A stretch of 64,000 bases of DNA from Bog-752 sp963799395. GTDB taxonomy: Bacteria > Actinomycetota > Thermoleophilia > UBA2241. The notes beneath the pieces are model-generated. The model was given only the letters and a program-made list of their open reading frames with translations, did no database searches and was not told the origin of the DNA. Both the position numbers and the translations under genes were made by a program. The stretch is taken from assembly GCA_963799395.1 (NCBI GenBank), contig CAWCWZ010000071.1:102391-166390 (forward strand), in the 5' to 3' direction. Below, one piece after another: positions 28,677 to 38,001 of the stretch (its first letter is position 1; the number at the start of each line of letters is the position of its first letter).

Positions 28677-29387
28677 CAGCGGTCGTCCTTTCGCCAGAAC
28701 CTGACGCCGGGCGGCGGCGCCGGCTTCATCGGCCGCCGGCTCGTGGTCGGCCGCCGGCTCGGACGGACCGGCATCGTCGGCCGGGGCGCTCTGGGGAATC
28801 AGGTCCCCGGCGACGCCGTCCGGCGCAGCGCCGCCCCGCGGGCCGGCGCCGTCGCCGCCGGCCACGGCTACGGCCGCCGGGAACGGGTCGGCGTCGCCCT
28901 CGCGGTGCCGCTGGCCCAGATGGCGGGCGCCGATCAGGGCCACCAGGAGCAGCGTCGAGGCGAGCTCGACGCCGATCGCGTACGGCCCGTAGAGGGCCAC
29001 GCCGACCTCGCGGGGCTCGACGACCCGGGCGCCGGTCTGGGCCGTCGTGCCGCTGGCGATGGCCCAGGCGAGCTCGACCAGCAGCACGGCGGCGAGCAGG
29101 CCCGGACCCGTCCAGCTCACCGGCCGCAGCCGGCGGCGCTCATCGCCCTCAGCCTCGCGGATGTTCAGCAGCATCACGGTGAACAGGAACAAGACGATGA
29201 TGGCGCCGGCGTAGACGATGACCTCGAGGGCGGCCACGAAGGGCGCGCCGAGGGTGTAGAACACGACGGCTACGGCGAACAGCGAGACGATCAGGTAGAG
29301 CAGGGCGTGGATCGTGTCGTGACGCGTGACGACGAGCAGCGTCGAGACGAGCGCGACCACCCCGGCGATATAGAAGACGACTGTCAC
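28676..29387 (-). CDS. nuoJ: NADH-quinone oxidoreductase subunit J (probable indel near its end)
   Basis: Membrane subunit of complex I with five helices (FYIAGVVALVSTLLVVT through VELASTLLLVALIGARHLG) and the conserved segment ALEVIVYAGAIIVLFLF. The helices end near residue 160; an acidic Ala/Pro-rich tail follows. As written, the frame runs without stop into nuoK. One base away, the DNA just before nuoK reads ...PPPGVRFWRKDDR and stops with TGATG overlapping the nuoK ATG, which looks like the real end. Start is GTG 29,387 after GAGAGGAG. True fusion is possible but less likely. Confidence 0.85.
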
Positions 29388-29403
29388 GGCTCCTCTCGGC
29401 GCC

Positions 29404-29916
29404 TCACGGCAGCAACCGCGTCGGGTCGATCGGCGGGGCCTCGCTCTCGGCCTCGCCCTTGCCCTTGCCGCCGATCTCGAGGCCGGCGACCCGGTAGAAG
29501 TTGTAGTCGTGGTACTTGCCGGTGCCGGCGATCTGCAGGTCCTCTTTCTCGTAGACCAGACCGGGGCGCGTGTACTCGCTCATCTCGGCGTCGGGGGTGA
29601 GCTGGATGGCGTAGGTCGGGCACGCCTCCTCGCAGAAGCCGCAGTAGATGCAGCGCGAGAAGTTGATGCGAAACCAGGCCGGGTAGCGGCGGCCGGCCTC
29701 GTCCTGGGTCGCCTGCAGGGCGATGCAGTCGACGGGGCAGGCCACGGCGCACAGGTAGCAGGCCACGCAGCGCTCGCCGCCGTCGGGGTCGCGCGTGAGC
29801 ACGATGCGACCGCGGAAGCGCGGCGCCAGGTAGTTCATCTCTTTGGGGTACTGGACCGTGTCGGCGCGCTGGAAGAGGTGCAGGAAGACGATCCAGAGAC
29901 CGCGCAGGTAGCTCAT
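29404..29916 (-). CDS. nuoI: NADH-quinone oxidoreductase subunit I
   Basis: 170-residue ferredoxin-like subunit at the junction of the peripheral and membrane arms. It holds clusters N6a and N6b: CVACYLCAVACP and CIYCGFCEEACP are both complete. ATG 29,916 overlaps the nuoH stop (ATGA); nuoJ starts 17 nt after its stop. Confidence 0.95.
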   Translation of the reverse strand: MSYLRGLWIVFLHLFQRADTVQYPKEMNYLAPRFRGRIVLTRDPDGGERCVACYLCAVACPVDCIALQATQDEAGRRYPAWFRINFSRCIYCGFCEEACPTYAIQLTPDAEMSEYTRPGLVYEKEDLQIAGTGKYHDYNFYRVAGLEIGGKGKGEAESEAPPIDPTRLLP

Positions 29917-30933
29917 TTCTGCACCGCCAGGACGATGGCGCCGGTGATCGCGAGGTTGACGAGCGAGAGCGGCAGCAGGATCTTCCAGCCCAGCTCCATG
30001 AGCTGGTCGTAGCGCGGCCGCGGCAGCGTGCCGCGCACCCAGATGAAGAAGAACAGGAAGATGAAGACCTTGATGAGGAACCACACGAACCCGGGCAGGC
30101 CCGGCCCCAGCCAGCCGCCGAAGTAGATCGTGGCGATCAGCGCCGAGATGAGCGTCATGCCGAGGTACTCGCCGACCAGGAACATGCCGGACTTCATGCC
30201 GGAGTACTCGGTCCGGTAGCCGGCCACGAGCTCGCTCTCGGCTTCGACCAGGTCGAACGGGATGCGGCGCATCTCGGCAAAGCCGGCCAGCAGGAAGACG
30301 ATGAAGCCGGGGAACTGGGGCACGACGTACCAGAGGCCGCGCTGGCCCTCGACGATGCGGTTCAGGTCGAACGAGCCCGAGAGCAGCACGACGCCGGTCA
30401 GGGCGAGTCCCCATGAACACCTCGTAGCTCATCATCTGGGCGGCCGCGCGCAGGCCGCCGATGATCGAGTACTTGCTGGCCGACGACCAGCCGGCGAGGG
30501 CCACGCTGTAGACGCCGAGCGACGACATGGCGAGGAAGAACAGCAGGCCGATGTTCATGTCGGCGATCACGAACGTGCCGGTCACCGGCACGACCACGAA
30601 CGCCAGCAGCACGGAGACGATGATGATCGCCGGGGCGAGGACGAACAGCGTGGGGTCGGCGAAGGGCGGGGTCCAGTCCTCTTTGGTGAACATCTTGACC
30701 ATGTCGGCCAGGGGCTGCAGGAGGCCGGCCGGACCCACCCGGTTGGGGCCGAGGCGGTCCTGGAAGAAGCTGAGCAGGCGGCGCTCGAACCAGGTGAGGC
30801 CGGCGGCGATCGACAGGGCCCCGACCAGGACGACCAGCACGATCACGAGGTCGTAGAGCACGGTCAGCCAGGCGACCGCCACGAGGGGGGTCGAGCCGCC
30901 CGGGCCGAGGGCGTGGCGGACGAGCTCAGACAC
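29913..30933 (-). CDS. nuoH: NADH-quinone oxidoreductase subunit H (one indel)
   Basis: Membrane subunit lining the quinone chamber, about 339 residues and eight helices. FQDRLGPNRVGPAGLLQPLAD and PFDLVEAESELVAGYRTEYSG (given here by their GPNRVGP and EAESELV cores) are the family signatures. An extra A (plus-strand T near 30,408) breaks the frame after SYEVFMG; correction gives LALTGVVLLSGSF. GTG start at 30,933 overlaps the nuoG end by 8 nt. An inactivated nuoH in an otherwise complete operon is unlikely, so this is probably a sequence error. Confidence 0.92.
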
Positions 30934-33709
30934 GACCGCCCCCGTGGTCGACCTCGAGCTCGGCCGGCAGGTCGAGGAACGGCTGATGAGGCAGACCGAC
31001 CGGCAGACCGGCGACGCCCTCGGGCAGCGACGCCACGATGCGCACCGGCAGGTCCAGATGGAGCTCGTCGGCGGCGCGCAGCACCACCGCCAGCGTCCGG
31101 CCCTCGCTTGCGCCCAGGCGCTCGGCGTCGCGCGGCCCGAGAGCGAGGTAGGGGGCCGGCGCGCGGCCGGCGACCGGCGGCGAGAGCATGCTCAGCTCCT
31201 CGGAGCCGAAGATGTGGTGGAGCGCCACCGCCAGCAGGCGGTCGGCCGCCGGACGAAAGGGCGGTGGCGCCGTGACGGCGGGCGGCGGCGGGCCGGGCGC
31301 GGCGGGCGGTTCGACGAGCCGCACGCCGGGGTCGCCGCCGCGCAGCGGCCCGCCGACCTCCTCCTGGAACTTGTTCAGCGCCTGCACGGAGTTCCAGCGC
31401 GGCGCGTGGTAGCGGGCGATCAGGGGCGCCGGCGGCTGCTCGCGGTAGCCTTCCATCGAGAAGCTCAGGGGGGCGTCGCGGTCGTCGGGCGGCGCCGTGT
31501 CGAACACCGAGACGTCGGCGTGCATGGCGGTCCGGCCGCTCGCGCGGCTCGCCTGGCGCGGGACCTTCATGCCGGCGAAGCGGGCGTCGGCCGGGGGCGC
31601 GGCAAGGGCCGCCGGCGCCAGGTCGGGGCGCTCGCGGGCGAGCTCGTCGAGGACGTGGTCGAGCGTGAGCCAGTCCTGACCGACCGGCAGGCGGGCGGCG
31701 GCGGCCAGGGCCGAGAGCCAGCGCCACGTGGGCTGGACCGGGCGCGGCGGCGCCAGCACCTGGATCGAGCGCTGAGCCCTGCCTTCGTGGTTGACGAAGG
31801 TTCCCGTGGTCTCGGCCCACGCCGCCGCCGGCAGCACCGCGGCCGCCGCCGCGGTGGTCGCGGTCGCGACGTGGTCGACGACGATGGCCGTGCCGCACGC
31901 CGTAAGGAAGGCGGCGACCTGGGCGGCCGGCGCCCGGCGGTAGAGGTCGTTCTCGATCACCAGGGCGACCTCGACGCCGCCCTCGGCGGCGAGGCTGAAG
32001 GCCTCGGACAGCCGGCGGCCGCCGAGCAACATGAGGCCCAGCGTGTTCGCTTCGGGCACGACCAGCGCGAGCGGCGCGGCGGCGGCCGGGGGCGGGCCCG
32101 GCAGGGCCCGCGCCAGGGCGGCCGCCGCCTCGAGCAGCGCCGGGCTGCCGCAGCTCACGCCCGAGATCACGACGGGGCGCCGGGCGCCCCGCAGGGCGGC
32201 GGCGTAGCGCTCGACCCGGCCGGCCTCGTCGGCGGTCAGACCCTTTGCCGCCCGCCGTCCGCCTTTGGCCTTGAGCGCCGCGGTGAGCGCCAGCGTGAAC
32301 CTGACGAGGTCGTCGGGCGCCCCGTGGTAGGCCTCGGCGGCGATCTCGTCGAGCTTGCCGGCGTGGGTGGCGGCGATCCACAGCGCGCTGGGCTCCTCCT
32401 TCTTGACCATGCCGACGCCGGCGTCGTTCCAGCGGGCGATACCCAGGCGCTCCTCGTCGGCGGTCGGACGCAGGCGGGCCCAGCGGCGCACGGAGAGGTC
32501 GAGCATGGGCGCTGTGTTGGTCAGGTCCTCGCCCAGCACGAACACGAGGTCGGCGGCCTCGATGTCGCGCAGGGTGGGAGTGGCCGACGGACCGTCGCTG
32601 AGCAGCTCGGCGGCGCGTTCGACCAGCGTGTGCTCGGCGTCCGAGAGACCGAGGAAGAAACGGTCGTCGCCGACCAGCCGCTTGAGGGCGAAGTTGGCTT
32701 CGAGCGAGGCGCGCGGCGAGCCGATGCCGACGGGGCGCGGCCCCGCGACGCGGGGCCGCGCCCCGACCGCCACGCGACGCTCGCCGAGGGCCGACTCGAG
32801 CCGGGCGCCGAGGCCGCGCACGAGCTCACTGGCCGACAGGCCGGAGAGGCCGACGATCGGCCGGCGGATGCGCTCGGGGCCGTTGACCGATTCGTAGGCG
32901 AAGCGGCCGCGGTCGCACAGGAAGTAGCCGTTCACCTCGCCGTTGAAGCGGTTGAGCACGCGGCGCAGCTCGCCGTAGCGCTCGCCGGCGATGGTGTTGC
33001 AGCCGCGCCCGCAGAAGGGGCACACGGCGGGCGCCGTCTGCAGGTCCCACTTGCGCGTGTAGTGGGCGGCGAAGGTCTTGTCGTCGAAGACGCCGACGGG
33101 GCAGACCTCGACCAGATTGCCGCTGAACTCGCTGCCGAGCGCGCCGTCGCGCAGGCGCCCGAAGTAGACCTCGTTGCGCAGGCCGAAGGCGCCGAAGTCG
33201 TGGCCGCCGGCGTAGTCGACGTAGAACCGCAGGCAGCGGTAGCACTGGATGCAGCGGTTCATCTCGTGGGTCACGAACGGGCCGAGGTCGTGGTTTTCGA
33301 AGGTGCGCTTGCGGTAGGCGTAGCGCCGGTAGACGTGGCCGGTCATCACCGTCATGTCCTGCAGGTGGCACTCGCCGCCCTCGTCGCAGACCGGGCAGTC
33401 GTGAGGGTGGCTCGTCATCAGCAGCTCGATGACCCTGGCGCGAAAGCGCACCGCATCGGCGTCTGAGATGGCCACGCGGTTGTCCGCGCGGGGCTTCGTC
33501 AGGCAGGCCATGACGATCTCGCCCTTCTGGTCGTCGTCGTCCCAGAAGAGCTTCACGGCGCACTGGCGGCAGGCGCCGATCGAGCCCATGGCGGGGTGCC
33601 AGCAGAAGTAGGGCACGTCGTAGCCGAGCGAGAGGCAGATGTCGAGCAGGTTGCGGCTGTCGTCGACCTCGTGGCGCACGCCCTCGATCGTGATGTCGAC
33701 GGTGGCCAT
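30926..33709 (-). CDS. nuoG: NADH-quinone oxidoreductase subunit G
   Basis: 927-residue iron-sulfur subunit. The N-terminal [2Fe-2S] site is C-x11-CRQC, followed by CPVCDEGGEC with the His-containing ligand region, CIQCYRC, and CPFCGRGC at the head of the inactive molybdopterin-oxidoreductase domain. The C-terminal 200 residues include Pro-rich linkers and a DMSO-reductase-like cap. ATG 33,709 is the first Met after a TGATG junction with nuoF. The frame is open upstream into nuoF only because of an indel in nuoF. No frameshift over 2.8 kb. Confidence 0.93.
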   Translation of the reverse strand: MATVDITIEGVRHEVDDSRNLLDICLSLGYDVPYFCWHPAMGSIGACRQCAVKLFWDDDDQKGEIVMACLTKPRADNRVAISDADAVRFRARVIELLMTSHPHDCPVCDEGGECHLQDMTVMTGHVYRRYAYRKRTFENHDLGPFVTHEMNRCIQCYRCLRFYVDYAGGHDFGAFGLRNEVYFGRLRDGALGSEFSGNLVEVCPVGVFDDKTFAAHYTRKWDLQTAPAVCPFCGRGCNTIAGERYGELRRVLNRFNGEVNGYFLCDRGRFAYESVNGPERIRRPIVGLSGLSASELVRGLGARLESALGERRVAVGARPRVAGPRPVGIGSPRASLEANFALKRLVGDDRFFLGLSDAEHTLVERAAELLSDGPSATPTLRDIEAADLVFVLGEDLTNTAPMLDLSVRRWARLRPTADEERLGIARWNDAGVGMVKKEEPSALWIAATHAGKLDEIAAEAYHGAPDDLVRFTLALTAALKAKGGRRAAKGLTADEAGRVERYAAALRGARRPVVISGVSCGSPALLEAAAALARALPGPPPAAAAPLALVVPEANTLGLMLLGGRRLSEAFSLAAEGGVEVALVIENDLYRRAPAAQVAAFLTACGTAIVVDHVATATTAAAAAVLPAAAWAETTGTFVNHEGRAQRSIQVLAPPRPVQPTWRWLSALAAAARLPVGQDWLTLDHVLDELARERPDLAPAALAAPPADARFAGMKVPRQASRASGRTAMHADVSVFDTAPPDDRDAPLSFSMEGYREQPPAPLIARYHAPRWNSVQALNKFQEEVGGPLRGGDPGVRLVEPPAAPGPPPPAVTAPPPFRPAADRLLAVALHHIFGSEELSMLSPPVAGRAPAPYLALGPRDAERLGASEGRTLAVVLRAADELHLDLPVRIVASLPEGVAGLPVGLPHQPFLDLPAELEVDHGGGRV

Positions 33710-35119
33710 CAGCGGGCCCGGTCCGGGGCGAGGCCGGGAACGCCGCGTGGGCGGGCGGGCGGGCGCGGCGGCGCGGCGGCGGCGCGGCCGCGGGCCGGGC
33801 GGCTGCGGGCGCCGCGGTAGCTGCAGCGGCCCTCGTCGATGTGGCGCTCGAACTCGTCGCGGAAGAGCTTGAGGGCGGTGCCGAGCGGCTTGGTCGGCGC
33901 TGGGCGCGAGATCGCAGAAGCACATCTCCTCGCCCATGAACCACATCTGGTCGGCGAGCAGGTCGAGATGCTCGGGGCGACCGCGGCCCTCCTCGATGTC
34001 GGAGAGGACGTCGACCATCCAGGGCAGGCCGGCCCAGCAGGGGGTGCACCAGCCGCACGATTCCTGAGCGAAGAAGCGCACGAGGTTGAGGCACAGGCCG
34101 ACCGGACAGACCGAGTCGTCGATGAGCAGCGCCGTGCCGGTCCCCAGGCCGTAGCCGGCCTGCTTCATGTGGTCGAAGTCCATGATCACGTCGAGGGCGT
34201 CGACCGGCACCATCGGCGTCGAGGCGCCGCCCGGCATGACGGCGCGCAGGGCGAAGCCGTCGCGCATGCCGCCCGCGTGGCGTTCGATGAGCTCGCGCAT
34301 GGGGGTGCCGACCGGCAGCTCCCAGGCGCCCGTGCGCCGGGCGCGGCCCGAGACCCCGTAGATGCGCGTGCCGCCCTCTTCGCTGAGACCAAGGTCGCGC
34401 CAGCGCTTGGCGCCGAGCCTGACGATGCCCGGCACGCAGCTCAGCGTCTCGACGTTGTTGATCACGGTCGGCCGGCTCCAGAGGCCGGCGCTGGCCATGT
34501 GGGGCGGCCGCCAGCGCGGGTTCGGGCGGTCGCTCTGCAGGGCGTTCAGCATGCCCGACGCCTCGCCGCACATGTAGCGCCCGATGCTCACGTGGAGGTG
34601 GATCTCGAGGTTGAAGTCGCTGCCCAGGATGCGCTCGCCGAGGTAGCCCCTGGCGTGAGCCTCCTCGAGCGCCCGGGTCAGAACGGCGAACGGCTTGTCG
34701 TACTGCGCCCGCAGGAAGATGTAGCCGGTCGTCGCCTGGATCGCGTAGCAGGCCAGGGCCATGCCTTCGATCAGAAGGTGCGGGCTGCCCTCGATGAGAA
34801 AGCGGTCCTTGAAGCTGCCCGGCTCCATCTCGTCGCCGTTGCAGACGACGTGCTTGAACGGCGGCGCGTCGGCGCCCATGGGCACGAAGCTCCACTTGCG
34901 TCCGGTGGCGTAGCCGGCGCCGCCGCGGCCGCGCAGCCCGGCGTCGCTCACGACCTGCGTGACCTCGGCCGGCGTCAGCTCGCGCACGGCCTTGCGCAGC
35001 GCCTCGTAGCCGCCGGCCGCCTCGTAGTCGTCGATGCCGACCGGCCGGCCGTCGGCGCGGAAGGCGCCGGTCAGCGGACGGTCGTCGCGCGGCGCCATGT
35101 CGGTCCGTCCGTCACTCAT
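33709..35119 (-). CDS. nuoF: NADH-quinone oxidoreductase subunit F (one indel)
   Basis: NADH- and FMN-binding subunit, about 470 residues. GRGGAGYATGRKW is the FMN site, NGDEMEPGSFKDR the NADH region, and ESCGWCTPC with the later MCFC Cys binds cluster N3. The usual Arg after the CxxCxxC block is Trp here (PCWAG). An extra C near 33,893 shifts the frame after APSAD; corrected, the protein continues KPLGTALKLFRDEFERHI and ends at TGATG over the nuoG start. ATG 35,119 overlaps the nuoE end by 8 nt. Confidence 0.92.
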
Positions 35120-35576
35120 AGCGGTCCAGGATCTCGTCGATGCGCTCGGGGGTCAGCTCGCCGTGGAAGTCGTCGTCGACCTGCATGGCCGGGGCGTGGT
35201 CGCACTGCGCGAGGCAGACGATGGGCAGGAACGTGAAGCGCCCGTCGGGTGTCGTCTCGCCGAGCTCGATCCCGAGTCGCGCGGAGATGTGGTCGCGCAT
35301 CTGCTCGTAGGCCATGACGTAGCAGCAGTCGCTGTCGCAGATCAGGATCACGTGGCGCCCGACAGGGTGGCGGAAGGGCATGTTGGCGAAGGTCGCCCGG
35401 CTGTCGAGCTCGTCCACCGTCACGCCGAGAAAGTCGCCGATGTCGGCCAGCGCTTCGTCCGAAAGGTAGCCGCGACGGCGCTGCACGATCCGCATCGCCC
35501 CGGCCGCCGCCGAACGGCGGTGCGGGTAGTGGTGCAGCGTCGCCTCGATCTCGGTGCGTTCGTCGTCTGTCAGCAT
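35112..35576 (-). CDS. nuoE: NADH-quinone oxidoreductase subunit E
   Basis: 154-residue thioredoxin-like [2Fe-2S] subunit (N1a). Ligands are in CDSDCC (C-x4-C) and CLAQCDHAPAM (C-x3-C). The N-terminal helical part (LSDEALADIGDFLGVTVDEL) is typical. ATG 35,576 starts 8 nt after the nuoD stop. Intact. Confidence 0.94.
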   Translation of the reverse strand: MLTDDERTEIEATLHHYPHRRSAAAGAMRIVQRRRGYLSDEALADIGDFLGVTVDELDSRATFANMPFRHPVGRHVILICDSDCCYVMAYEQMRDHISARLGIELGETTPDGRFTFLPIVCLAQCDHAPAMQVDDDFHGELTPERIDEILDRYE

Positions 35577-35583
35577 GCTCGCG

Positions 35584-36834
35584 TCACCGGTCCACGTCGG
35601 CCATCACGAAGTCGATGCTGCCGAGGATCGTGATGAGGTCGGGGATCTCGAAATGCTCGGCCATCAGGGGCAGGACCTGCAGATGGGGAAACGACGGCGA
35701 GCGGATGCGGTTGCGGTAGGCGCTTTCGGTGCCGTCGCTCACCAGGTAGTAGCCGTTGTTGCCCTTGGTCGCCTCGATCCCCAGGCAGGCCTCGCCGGGC
35801 GGGATCACCGGGCCCCAGCTCACCCCCAGGAAGTGGTCGATGAGAGTCTCGATGTGGTGCATGGTGCCGGGTTCCTTGACCGGCGGCGTGGCGAGCGGCT
35901 GGTGCGACTTGTAGGGACCGCCCGGCATCTGCTCGAGGCATTGGGCGATGATCCGCAGGCTCTGGCGGATCTCCTGGCTGCGCACCCAGACGCGGTCGTA
36001 GCAGTCGCCGTGGTCGGCGATCGGCACCTCGAACTCGAACCGTTCGTAGCCCGAGTAGGGCCGCTTCTTGCGGAAATCCCACTCCAGGCCGCCGGCGCGC
36101 AGGTTGGGGCCGGTGACGCCCCATTCGATCGCCTCGGCCGTCGTCAGGGGCCCGACCCCTTTGGCCCGCGCCTTGGTGATGCGGCTGCCGAGCACGAGAG
36201 CGTCGTACTCGTCGAGCCGCGGCGTCAGGTAGGCGATGAGGTCGCCGATGAGCTGTTCCCAGCCCTCGGGCAGGTCCTCGGCCACGCCGCCGAGGCGCAG
36301 CCAGCCGGGGTGCATGCGGGCGCCGGTGATCGCCGTCGTCACGTCGTGGATGCGCTCGCGGTCGCTGAACATGTAGAAGACCGGCGAGAGCGCGCCGATG
36401 TCCTGGGCGAAGGTGCCGTAGAACAGCAGGTGGCTGTTGATGCGGTAGAGCTCGGAGAGCATGACGCGGATGACCTGGGCCCGCTCCGGCACCTCGAGCC
36501 CGGCGAGGCGCTCCGCCGACATGAGGTAGGCGAGGTTGTTGACGACGCCGCCGAGGTAGTCGACGCGATCGGTGTAGGGGATGAAGGTGTGCCACGTCTG
36601 GCGCTCGCCCATCTTCTCGGCGGCGCGGTGGTGGAAGCCGATGCTGACGGTGCACGAGACGATCTCCTCGCTGCGCAGCCCCACCACGATGTGCACGACG
36701 CCGTGGGTGCCGCCGTGCTGGGGACCGACGTTCAGGAACATCACCTCGGGGTCGGCGGCGAGCTCCTCGAGGCCCCAGTCCTCGGGTCGAAATGCGAGCA
36801 TCTCCTGCCATTCGGCGGCGCGCTCGGACGACAT
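35584..36834 (-). CDS. nuoD: NADH-quinone oxidoreductase subunit D (probably the C-terminal part of a NuoCD fusion)
   Basis: 416 residues of the 49-kDa/NiFe-hydrogenase-large-subunit family forming the quinone site. FLNVGPQHGGTHGVVH replaces the usual GPQHPSTHG, keeping both His residues. ATG 36,834 has no ribosome binding site. Deleting one G near 36,870 puts it in frame with nuoC without an intervening stop (HPLRKES-AGRGTELGRLTMSSER), so a single NuoCD polypeptide, known from several phyla, is the better model. Confidence 0.9.
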   Translation of the reverse strand: MSSERAAEWQEMLAFRPEDWGLEELAADPEVMFLNVGPQHGGTHGVVHIVVGLRSEEIVSCTVSIGFHHRAAEKMGERQTWHTFIPYTDRVDYLGGVVNNLAYLMSAERLAGLEVPERAQVIRVMLSELYRINSHLLFYGTFAQDIGALSPVFYMFSDRERIHDVTTAITGARMHPGWLRLGGVAEDLPEGWEQLIGDLIAYLTPRLDEYDALVLGSRITKARAKGVGPLTTAEAIEWGVTGPNLRAGGLEWDFRKKRPYSGYERFEFEVPIADHGDCYDRVWVRSQEIRQSLRIIAQCLEQMPGGPYKSHQPLATPPVKEPGTMHHIETLIDHFLGVSWGPVIPPGEACLGIEATKGNNGYYLVSDGTESAYRNRIRSPSFPHLQVLPLMAEHFEIPDLITILGSIDFVMADVDR

Positions 36835-37344
36835 CGTGAGACGGCCCAGCTCGGTGCCCGCGGCCGGCCGACTCCTTGCGCAGGGGGTGGCCCTCCCACC
36901 AGGGCGGCATGAGGATGCGGGGTCGCGAGGGCAGGCCGTCGAAGCCCACGCCGAACATGTCCCAGACCTCGCGCTCGTACCAGGCGGCCGCCGGGAACAC
37001 GTCCGTGATCGTGGGCAGCGTGGGCGTCTCGCCCCGCAGGGCGACCTTGAGCCGCACGTCGCGGTTGTGCTCGAGCGATAGGAGATGGTAGACGACCGTG
37101 AAGTCGCTCGCGGGCTGGCCCTCGCGATGGGTACGCGTGCGCTCGTCGATCGCGGTCAGGTCGTAGAGCATCGGGAAGGTCGCCGCCGCCCGGCTCTTGA
37201 GGTGGCCGATGACTTCGCGCGCCCGCTCGGCGGGCACCCAGACGGTGGGGATCTCGTCGGCGGTCGGCTGATCGGTGAGCTCGAGGTCGGGGAACCGGCC
37301 CTCGAGCTCAGCGACGACGCCGACGTGTCCTCGGCCACGTCCAC
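36835..37344 (-). CDS. nuoC: NADH-quinone oxidoreductase subunit C (NuoC part of probable NuoCD; two indels)
   Basis: About 170 residues of the 30-kDa subunit of complex I. FPMLYDLTAID, YHLLSLEHNRDVRLKV and EREVWDMFGVGFDGLP followed by RILMPPWWEGHPLRK are characteristic. The likely start is GTG 37,344 (after AGAGGG), reading MDVAEDT; a base appears missing near 37,318 before VGVVAELEGRFPDLEL. No stop follows in the corrected frame before nuoD. It begins 6 nt after the nuoB stop. Confidence 0.82.
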
Positions 37345-37350
37345 GGCCCT

Positions 37351-38001
37351 CTATACCTCGTCCTGGGGACGCAGCTCGGTCTCGCGGCTGCGGCTCGGTC
37401 GCTTGAGGTCGCGCAGGGCCACACGCGGGACGCGCTGCACGCCCTGCGGGCCGACGACCCACGACAGAGGGCGCTCCTCGGTGCCGACCGCCGCCTGCAG
37501 CAGCAGGAGCCCCTCCATGAAGGTCGTCGGCGACGGCGGGCAACCCGGCACGTAGACGTCGACCGGCAGGAACGAATCGACGCCCTGGACGACGCTGTAG
37601 ACGTCGTACATGCCGCCGGAGTTGGCGCAGGATCCCATGGAGATGACCCAGCGCGGCTCCATCATCTGCTCGTACAGATGCTGCACGATGGGCGCCATCT
37701 TCAGGAACACGGTGCCGGCCACGACCATGACGTCGGCCTCGCGCGGCGAGATGCGCAGGATCTCGGCCCCGTAGCGGGCGATGTCGTAGCGCGGCGTGAC
37801 GGTCGTGGCGAGCTCGACGAAGCAGCACGAGAGGCCGAAGTTGAAGGGCCACATCGAGTTCTTGCGTCCCCAGGCGACGAGCGACTGCAGGCTGCCGAAG
37901 GCGCTCGCCGGGCGCTCGCCGAGCATGCCCGGCGCGGCCTGGGTGAGGCCGCTCAGGGCCAGGGCGGTCTGCGACGGCCCGCCGGTGCGTCGCGCGCTCA
38001 C
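37351..38001 (-). CDS. nuoB: NADH-quinone oxidoreductase subunit B
   Basis: 216-residue subunit binding cluster N2. GLSCCFVEL supplies adjacent cysteines, GSCANSGGMYDVYSVVQG the third and VPGCPPSP the fourth. A GTG start at 38,001 overlaps the ctaDE stop (GTGA) and has no ribosome binding site of its own, so its translation depends on the oxidase gene. That coupling physically links complex IV and complex I genes. Confidence 0.93.
   Translation of the reverse strand: MSARRTGGPSQTALALSGLTQAAPGMLGERPASAFGSLQSLVAWGRKNSMWPFNFGLSCCFVELATTVTPRYDIARYGAEILRISPREADVMVVAGTVFLKMAPIVQHLYEQMMEPRWVISMGSCANSGGMYDVYSVVQGVDSFLPVDVYVPGCPPSPTTFMEGLLLLQAAVGTEERPLSWVVGPQGVQRVPRVALRDLKRPSRSRETELRPQDEV

Noticed and set aside
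30926..35119. A 1397-codon frame suggesting a NuoF-NuoG fusion
   Set aside because: The NuoF part loses homology after APSAD, and one extra C near 33,893 explains it. The other frame carries the true NuoF end and stops as TGATG on the nuoG start.
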